From CADEDH01 sp047974625 (GTDB lineage Bacteria > Actinomycetota > Acidimicrobiia > Acidimicrobiales > SZUA-35), in the NCBI GenBank assembly GCA_047974625.1, contig JBKECK010000004.1, positions 1 through 64,000 of the forward strand: DNA of 64,000 nt, read 5' to 3'. Each line of letters opens with the position of its first letter. Position 1 is the first letter of the stretch. This document shows, piece by piece, positions 58,487 through 64,000 of this stretch. Below the pieces are notes generated by a model. That model saw only the letters and a program-made list of their open reading frames with translations. It was not told the DNA's origin and ran no database searches. A program made the translations under genes and the position numbers.

Positions 58487-59818
58487 GTGTCGGCCACGCT
58501 GACCGTGGAAGCCCTGTGCGCCGCGGTGACCGATGCCACCACCACGGCGTTCCCGGACGAGGTGTGGGTGAGTGGTGCCATCTCGGGTCTGTCCCGCGCC
58601 CCCAACGGGCACGTGTACTTCGATCTCGTCGACCCGGCCGGCCCGGCGGGCGAGTCACGGCGGCGCCTCGTGCCCGTGGTCCTGTTCGCCACCAACCGGG
58701 AGCGGGTGAACCTGATCATCCGCAAGTCAGGCGGGGCCCGGATGGGCGACGGCATGGAGATCCGGATCCGGGGCCGGGTGCGCTACTACCCACCCCAGGC
58801 ACGGATCCAGCTCGACATGTCGCTGATCGACCCGGTGTACACCATCGGTCGGATAACGGAGGCCCGCGACGAGCTCCTGAAACGCCTGGCCGCGGAGGGT
58901 GTCCTGGGCCGTAATGCGGCCCGTCCCCTGGCCGACCTGCCCCTGCGGGTCGCCCTGGTCACCAGTGAGGGCAGCGCCGCCCACCACGACGTGGCCCACG
59001 AACTGGCCACCAGCGGTTTCCGTTTCGTGGTCGACGTCCACGACACCCGGGTCCAGGGAGCGGACGCCGTCCCCGGCCTGGTCGCCGCGATCACGGCCGC
59101 CGGTCGGACCGGGGCGGACGTGGTGGTCGTGGCCCGGGGAGGCGGGGCCAAGGGTGACCTGCTGGCTTTCGACCACGAGGACGTGGCCCGGGCCATCGTC
59201 GCCTGCCCCGTCCCGGTCGTGGTCGGGGTGGGCCACGAAACCGACCGATCGGTAGCCGACGAGGTGGCGCACACTTCGGCCAAGACCCCCACGGCCACCG
59301 CCGGCGTCCTCATCGGGGCGGCCCGGGCCTTCGAGCAGAGGGTTGACCGGGCGTCGGCCCGCCTCACCCACCGGGTGATCGAGCTGATCGACCGGGCATC
59401 GCTGACCCTCCGCACTGACGCCCGCCGCCTGATCCAGGCCACCGAACGGGCCGTGGAACGGGGCGGGGCCAGGCTGGACGCCGACACCCGGCTACTCACC
59501 GACCGGGCGGGCCGGTTGCTCGACCGCGGTGACGACCGGGTGGACCGGGCCACCCTCGTGGTCCGCAGCCTCGACCCCCGCCGCCAGCTAGACCGGGGCT
59601 GGGCGGTGGCCACCACCGCCGACGGCACCCTGCTCCGGTCCGTCCACGAGATCCAACCGGGAGAGACGTTGATCACCCGACTGGCTTCCGGCACGATCCA
59701 CAGCACGATCGACGCCATCGTCCCCACGGACACCGGGCCGGACCCGGTTCCCGGGGAACCCGGACCGCCCGACCACCCCAGTGGAGCCTGGGCACGCCAC
59801 ACTGGGAGCCAGCCATGA
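58487..59818 (+). CDS. xseA: Exodeoxyribonuclease VII large subunit
   Basis: Single-strand nuclease subunit of 443 residues. An OB-fold N-terminus (VWVSGAISGLSRAPNGHVYF) is followed by the conserved catalytic core: PLRVALVTSEGSAAHHDVAH, DVHDTRVQGADAVPGLVAAI, VVVVARGGGAKGDLLAFDHE, VGVGHETDRSVADEVAHTSA and KTPTATAG. A long coiled coil (about 280-380) binds XseB copies. GTG start at 58487, divergent from the EAL gene. Overlaps xseB by ATGA. Confidence 0.95.
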   Translation: MSATLTVEALCAAVTDATTTAFPDEVWVSGAISGLSRAPNGHVYFDLVDPAGPAGESRRRLVPVVLFATNRERVNLIIRKSGGARMGDGMEIRIRGRVRYYPPQARIQLDMSLIDPVYTIGRITEARDELLKRLAAEGVLGRNAARPLADLPLRVALVTSEGSAAHHDVAHELATSGFRFVVDVHDTRVQGADAVPGLVAAITAAGRTGADVVVVARGGGAKGDLLAFDHEDVARAIVACPVPVVVGVGHETDRSVADEVAHTSAKTPTATAGVLIGAARAFEQRVDRASARLTHRVIELIDRASLTLRTDARRLIQATERAVERGGARLDADTRLLTDRAGRLLDRGDDRVDRATLVVRSLDPRRQLDRGWAVATTADGTLLRSVHEIQPGETLITRLASGTIHSTIDAIVPTDTGPDPVPGEPGPPDHPSGAWARHTGSQP

Positions 59819-60252
59819 CGCCTCCACCCAACGCCCCCACGACCGGGCTCGCCGAACCGGCCGGAACCGGCCCCGTCTCCCCCGCCCCGCAGGACCCCGG
59901 CCGCGCCACCAACGGTGACACTGACCAGAGCCGAACCGGCGGACCCAACGGCACCACCGGCACCGACCAGAGCCGGGCCGTCGCACCCGGCGGCAGCGCC
60001 AACGGCGACACCGGGCCCGTCCGGCCGGAGGCGGCGGGCCGCCCCGGCTACGGCGCTGCGATCGAGGAGCTCGAATCGATCCTGGCCGAGCTCGAGGGCC
60101 GGGACGTCGACGTCGACGTGCTGGCCGACCGGGTGGCCCGGGGGGCCGAGCTGGTCCGGGTGTGCCGCCAGCACCTGCGGGCGGCCCGGGTCGAGGTCGA
60201 CGCGGTGATCGAGGAGCTGCTCGACGAGACCGCCGACGGACCCAGCCGGTAG
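59815..60252 (+). CDS. xseB: Exodeoxyribonuclease VII small subunit with disordered N-terminal extension
   Basis: The family domain is the last ~70 residues (YGAAIEELESILAELEGRDV, DVLADRVARGAELVRVCRQH), a coiled coil that binds XseA. The first ~75 residues are Gly/Pro/Thr-rich and contain TDQSR twice; typical XseB proteins are only 60-85 residues. The start at 59815 is supported by ATGA coupling to xseA, so the extension is probably translated. Confidence 0.93.
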   Translation: MTPPPNAPTTGLAEPAGTGPVSPAPQDPGRATNGDTDQSRTGGPNGTTGTDQSRAVAPGGSANGDTGPVRPEAAGRPGYGAAIEELESILAELEGRDVDVDVLADRVARGAELVRVCRQHLRAARVEVDAVIEELLDETADGPSR

Positions 60253-60265
60253 GGGTCCGACCTCG

Positions 60266-61399
60266 ATGACCTCACCTCTGGCGGCGGAGATCCCACCACC
60301 GGGCCCGGCCGCGCCCGTCCAGCTGACCGCGGTGGCCGCCGCCGTCGACGCCCGGCTCGACCGGGTCCTGGCCGACGAGTCCGGCCGGTGGAAGGCCGTC
60401 GATCCCCGGCTCGGCGAGGCGGTGGACGAGCTGAGGGCCGTGGTCGGCAGCGGCGGCAAGCGGTTCCGGGCCGCCTTCTGCTACTGGGCGTGGCGGGGAC
60501 GGTCGCGGTGCCGGCCGTGGGGCGACGATCCGCCCGCCGCCCTGGCCGCCGACCCGGGTGCCTCCGTGGCCCTCGACGCCGCGGCTGGGTTCGAGCTCCT
60601 CCAGGCGTTCGCCCTCATCCACGACGACATCATGGACGACTCCGCCACCCGGCGGGGGCGGCCCACCGTCCACCTGGCCCAGGCCGGACGGTTGGCCGAG
60701 AACGGCTGGCGGGGCGAGTCCCGCCGGTTCGGCGAGGGGGTGGCCATCCTCATCGGCGACCTGAGCCACGCCTACGCCGACCGGATGATGGCCGGGGTCT
60801 CCCCGGCCGGTCGGACCATCTGGGACGACCTCCGGATCGAGCTCAACCTCGGCCAGTACCTGGATCTCCGTTCGGCTGCCTCGGCCGAGCTCGACGCCGT
60901 CACCGCCCACCGGGTGTCCACCTTCAAGTCGGCGATGTACACCATCGTCCGGCCACTCCAGCTCGGGGCCAGCGTCGAAGGCCCCGCCGACCCGGCCCTG
61001 CTGGCCGCCCTCGACCGGTTCGGCCGCCCCCTGGGCCGGGCCTTCCAGCTCAAGGACGACCTGCTCGGGGTGCTCGGCAACGAGGCCCGGCTGGGCAAGC
61101 CGGTAGGCGACGACCTCCGCGAGGGCAAGCCCACCGAGCTGCTGGCCCTCGCCCTGGAACGGGCCACCCCGACCCAACGGTCGGTGCTGGCCGAGGTGGG
61201 CCGCCGTGACCTGTCGGCCGACGACGTGGCCGCCATCGTCGAGGTCTTCACCGCCACCGGGGCGGTCGCCGACATCGACGCCCGGATGACCGAGCTCGTG
61301 GCCGAATCGGTGGCCGTGGTGGAGGATCTCCCCTACCCGGCCGACACCCGGGCCGCCCTCGTTGCCCTAGCCGGCTACGTGGCGTCGAGAACCTCCTGA
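60266..61399 (+). CDS. Polyprenyl diphosphate synthase (geranylgeranyl/farnesyl type)
   Basis: A 377-residue trans-isoprenyl synthase making linear C15-C20 or longer diphosphates. GSGGKRFRAAFCYWAW has the IPP-binding Lys/Arg. The first Asp-rich motif is ALIHDDIMDDSATRRG (DDxxxD), IGDLSHAYADRM is motif III, and the second Asp-rich motif is FQLKDDLLGVLGN (DDxxG-type), followed by GKPVGDDLREGKPTEL. Actinobacterial enzymes of this type feed carotenoid, menaquinone or polyprenyl lipids. Chain length cannot be fixed by eye. Thirteen bases after xseB. Confidence 0.9.
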   Translation: MTSPLAAEIPPPGPAAPVQLTAVAAAVDARLDRVLADESGRWKAVDPRLGEAVDELRAVVGSGGKRFRAAFCYWAWRGRSRCRPWGDDPPAALAADPGASVALDAAAGFELLQAFALIHDDIMDDSATRRGRPTVHLAQAGRLAENGWRGESRRFGEGVAILIGDLSHAYADRMMAGVSPAGRTIWDDLRIELNLGQYLDLRSAASAELDAVTAHRVSTFKSAMYTIVRPLQLGASVEGPADPALLAALDRFGRPLGRAFQLKDDLLGVLGNEARLGKPVGDDLREGKPTELLALALERATPTQRSVLAEVGRRDLSADDVAAIVEVFTATGAVADIDARMTELVAESVAVVEDLPYPADTRAALVALAGYVASRTS

Positions 61400-61462
61400 T
61401 CCTGGAGGTACCCTCATAGGGCGGGCAGAACCTCGTCGTCGACGCGCCGATGGGGGAGACAC

Positions 61463-63250
61463 ATGGTGATCAGTCGACAACCGGGCGAGGTGCCGCCCCT
61501 CACTGGCAACCCGGCCAACGCCGTGCCCGAAGCCGGCCCGGCGCCGCCCGTGGAGCGAGCCCACCCGGTCGAACGCGCCCGTCCCGTCGAGGTGGTGAAC
61601 CACTGGTGGCGCAACCTGGCCGACGGGGCCGGCCCGGCCACCGAGCTGTCCGAGGGGGTCAACAACTCCCTGATCGCCGTGCTGGGGGTGCTGCGCTGGT
61701 CGACGGTGGTGATCGGCCTGGCCTGGGCGGCCAACGAAGCCACCCAGGGCAACGTGCCGGTGGTGATCACCCTGGCCGTCGCCATCTTCATCTCGTCGTG
61801 GCGGACCGTATCACCCATCCGCCTGGGGGCGCCCGGGCCGATACCCCTGATCAAATCGGTGGGCGACGTGGCCGTACTGGCCCTCGCCATCGGGGTGTCG
61901 GAGGGGATGAGCAGCCCGTTCTTCGGCACCCTGCTGGTGGCGATCACTATCGTCGGCCTCGGCTGGGGCCTGGCCGCCGGGGTGGTGGCCGCCGGGGTGG
62001 CCGTGCTGCTCTCGCCGGTGGCGTCGGCCATCAACCCGACCCAGGAACTGAACTTCCCCGGCCCGCTGGCCTTCACCGCCCTGGTGGCCGCGGCCGCCCT
62101 GCCCGGCATCGCCATGGAGCGGGTGGCCGAGATCGAACGCCGCCGCCGGGCCCTGGCTGCCCAACGTGACCGTCTGGCCGAGGCCAACCACCTGCTCGGC
62201 ACCCTCAGTGAGCTGGCCACCACCCTCCCGTCGTCGCTCGACCTGAACGACGTTCTGGACGCCACCCGGCGCCAGCTGATCGACAGCCTCGAGGCGGAGC
62301 GGGTGGCCATCGTGGCCTACGAGGACGGGGCCTGGTCGCCCCTGTACCTCGACGGGATCGACCTGGCCCCCCGGGTCTCCACCGATGAGCTCCCGGCCCC
62401 CCTGTTCCAGGCGGCCACCTCGCTCGAACTGTTACGCATCCCCGACTTGTCCATGGTGTGCGACCGCACCGGCAGCGGCCTCTACACCCGGCTGGTGGTG
62501 GGCAACACCGACGTCGGCCTCCTCGGGGTGGAGAACCACGACCCGGACCGCTACCAGGACACCGACGCTGAGCTGCTGGTCGGCATGTCCGAGGTGATGG
62601 GCCTGACCCTGGCCAACGCCCGTTCGTTCCGGCGGCTCCGGTCCCTGGCCGCGGCGGAGGAACGGTCACGCATCGCCCGGGACCTCCACGACCGGCTGGG
62701 CCAGTACCTCACCTACATCGCCCTGGAGCTGGAGCGGATCAACTCGACCCGGGACACCCCCTCGGACGATCTCAAGGAACTCCACGAGGACGTTCAGGGC
62801 GCCATCCGAGAGTTCCGGGACTCGTTGCTGGAGCTGAGGGCGTCGGTGACCACGGACCGCCCCCTGAGCGTGGTGCTCACCGAGGTGGTCGACCGGTTCC
62901 GGCGTCGCAGCCTGGTGGAGGTGGAGCTTCACGCCCCGGCCAGCCAGGAGCACCTCCCCGCCCTGGTGGAGAACGAACTCCTCCGCATCGCCCAGGAGGC
63001 CCTGGTCAACGTGGAGAAACACGCGTCCGCCACCCAGGTACGGATGGCGTGGACCATCGTGAACGGCCAGGGAACGCTCGTCGTCCAGGACGACGGTCGG
63101 GGATTCAACCCCACCAAGGGCATCCGGGGTAGTGCTTACGGTCTCGTGGGAATGCGGGAACGGGCGGCGTCGGTCGGAGCGACACTCGAGATATCGAGTG
63201 AGCCAGGAGAGGGAACGACCATTACCGTACAAACCAGTCAAATGATGTGA
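61463..63250 (+). CDS. Membrane sensor histidine kinase with GAF domain, NarL-type
   Basis: The 595-residue kinase has about six membrane helices (residues 65-215), a GAF-like domain (about 250-390), a HisKA_3 dimerisation domain with the phosphorylated His409 in RSRIARDLHDRLGQYLTYIA, and a GHKL ATPase (NELLRIAQEALVNVEKHASA; VVQDDGRGFNP; SAYGLVGMRERAASVGATL). This class pairs with NarL/FixJ response regulators; its partner begins 16 bases downstream. The signal is unknown. GGGGAG lies 4 bases before the ATG. Confidence 0.92.
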   Translation: MVISRQPGEVPPLTGNPANAVPEAGPAPPVERAHPVERARPVEVVNHWWRNLADGAGPATELSEGVNNSLIAVLGVLRWSTVVIGLAWAANEATQGNVPVVITLAVAIFISSWRTVSPIRLGAPGPIPLIKSVGDVAVLALAIGVSEGMSSPFFGTLLVAITIVGLGWGLAAGVVAAGVAVLLSPVASAINPTQELNFPGPLAFTALVAAAALPGIAMERVAEIERRRRALAAQRDRLAEANHLLGTLSELATTLPSSLDLNDVLDATRRQLIDSLEAERVAIVAYEDGAWSPLYLDGIDLAPRVSTDELPAPLFQAATSLELLRIPDLSMVCDRTGSGLYTRLVVGNTDVGLLGVENHDPDRYQDTDAELLVGMSEVMGLTLANARSFRRLRSLAAAEERSRIARDLHDRLGQYLTYIALELERINSTRDTPSDDLKELHEDVQGAIREFRDSLLELRASVTTDRPLSVVLTEVVDRFRRRSLVEVELHAPASQEHLPALVENELLRIAQEALVNVEKHASATQVRMAWTIVNGQGTLVVQDDGRGFNPTKGIRGSAYGLVGMRERAASVGATLEISSEPGEGTTITVQTSQMM

Positions 63251-63265
63251 ACAGGTGAAACAACC

Positions 63266-63916
63266 ATGATCAAGATTCTGCTGGCCGACGACCACGCCCT
63301 CCTCCGGGAGGGGCTGAAGAAATCGTTCGAGTCAGCTGGTGATGAGGTCGTCGGCGAGGCCGCCACCGGCGAGGAGGCCGTGGCCCTGGCCCGCGTCCTC
63401 CAGCCGCAGGTGGTCCTGATGGACCTGTCGATGCCGGTGATGGACGGGATCGAGGCCACCCGTCAGATCCGGGGGGAGCTGCCCGACACCAGGGTGGCGG
63501 TGCTGACCATGCACGACGACATCGACAAGACCCGTGACGCCATCGCCGCGGGCGCCAGTGCGTACCTTTCCAAGGGAACCTCGTTCGCCGAGGTGCGGGA
63601 GACGGTGCTACGGGTGGCCCAGGGCGATACGGTCCTGTCCCCGGCGGTGGCCGGGGCGATGCTCACCACCGCCCAGGAACAGCAGGACCACCAGGATCTG
63701 CTGTCCGACCGGCAGGTCGAGATCCTCCAGGCGATCGCGGATGGCATGAGCACCAAGCAGGCCGGCCGCTACCTGGGGATCACCACGAAGACGGTGCACA
63801 ACCACTTGAACGCCATTTACCGAAAACTGGACGCCCAGTCGTTGACCCATGCCGTGCTGAGCGCGGTCCGCATGGGGATCATCAACCTCGACTCGGCCGA
63901 GAACGAGACCGTCTGA
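63266..63916 (+). CDS. NarL/LuxR-type response regulator
   Basis: A 216-residue two-component regulator. The receiver domain has the acidic pocket ILLADDHALLREGL, phospho-acceptor Asp53 in VVLMDLSMPVMDG, and the conserved Lys in ASAYLSKGTS. The C-terminal LuxR helix-turn-helix (about 148-205) reads LSDRQVEILQAIADGMSTKQ, AGRYLGITTKTVHNHLNAIY. It is the cognate partner of the upstream kinase. Confidence 0.94.
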   Translation: MIKILLADDHALLREGLKKSFESAGDEVVGEAATGEEAVALARVLQPQVVLMDLSMPVMDGIEATRQIRGELPDTRVAVLTMHDDIDKTRDAIAAGASAYLSKGTSFAEVRETVLRVAQGDTVLSPAVAGAMLTTAQEQQDHQDLLSDRQVEILQAIADGMSTKQAGRYLGITTKTVHNHLNAIYRKLDAQSLTHAVLSAVRMGIINLDSAENETV

Positions 63917-63922
63917 TCCCCG

Positions 63923-64000
63923 GTGGCTGACCCGAAGGCCGAGGCAGCGAGGCGGCGCACCTTCGCCATCATCTCCCACCCCGACGCCGGCAAGACGACG
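63923..64000 (+). CDS. prfC: Peptide chain release factor 3, first 26 codons
   Basis: The open frame from GTG 63923 runs off the window. RRRTFAIISHPDAGKTT is the translational-GTPase G1 region, and the TFAIISHPDAGKTT wording matches RF3 rather than EF-G or LepA. RF3 recycles RF1/RF2 after peptide release. Seven bases after the response regulator stop. Confidence 0.8.
   Translation, partial: MADPKAEAARRRTFAIISHPDAGKTT

Overview
This window looks like chromosome of a high-GC actinobacterium. Supporting signs are an acyl-CoA carboxylase epsilon-like subunit, an F420/PPOX-type flavoprotein, separate LigC-type ligase and Prim-Pol genes, DivIVA, the SRP RNA-dnaX-ybaB-recR order and frequent GTG starts with 4-base start/stop overlaps. 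An acidimicrobial lineage is plausible, but that placement is inference. Ethylmalonyl-CoA mutase, crotonyl-CoA carboxylase/reductase, an acyl-CoA carboxylase and a PHA synthase/depolymerase pair point to acetyl-CoA assimilation by the ethylmalonyl-CoA pathway with polyhydroxyalkanoate storage.

1-36 kb is ordinary chromosome: partial ecm, a degenerate GGDEF protein with tandem repeats, CoA transferase, CDF transporter, yaaA, a methyltransferase, a DUF389 protein, a PEP-swivel protein, the carboxylase pair, DNA-repair genes (ligase, Prim-Pol, 5'-3' exonuclease) interspersed with two lipoproteins, an ABC exporter-amidase-membrane protein operon, P450, a secreted nuclease/phosphatase-fold protein, and phaZ-phaC divergent from a TetR regulator. 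A decayed ADP-ribosylglycohydrolase gene lies beside tRNA-Ser(CGA). Enoyl-CoA hydratase, tadA and a cation/proton antiporter follow.

36.2-47.1 kb is an accessory hotspot anchored on tRNA-Ser(GGA). An 8.7-kb integrative element resembling the actinomycete AICE class lies between 56-bp identical copies of the tRNA 3' half (38414-38469 and 47024-47079). It carries an FtsK-type ATPase, an HUH replication initiator, excisionase, tyrosine integrase and a truncated tRNA-like structure. To its left are relics of earlier insertions of the same family and three toxin-antitoxin modules: an intact-looking mazEF, a DUF433/DUF5615 pair broken by a 365-bp MITE-like insertion and a truncated toxin, and a vapBC whose toxin has an in-frame stop.

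47.1-64 kb returns to core genes: SRP RNA, dnaX, ybaB, recR, a very long DivIVA coiled coil, ccr, a carboxymuconolactone-decarboxylase-family protein, a large PAS-GAF-GGDEF-EAL protein, xseA-xseB, a polyprenyl synthase, a two-component system and the start of prfC.

All assignments come from reading the sequence and translations by eye. No database search or structure calculation was run.
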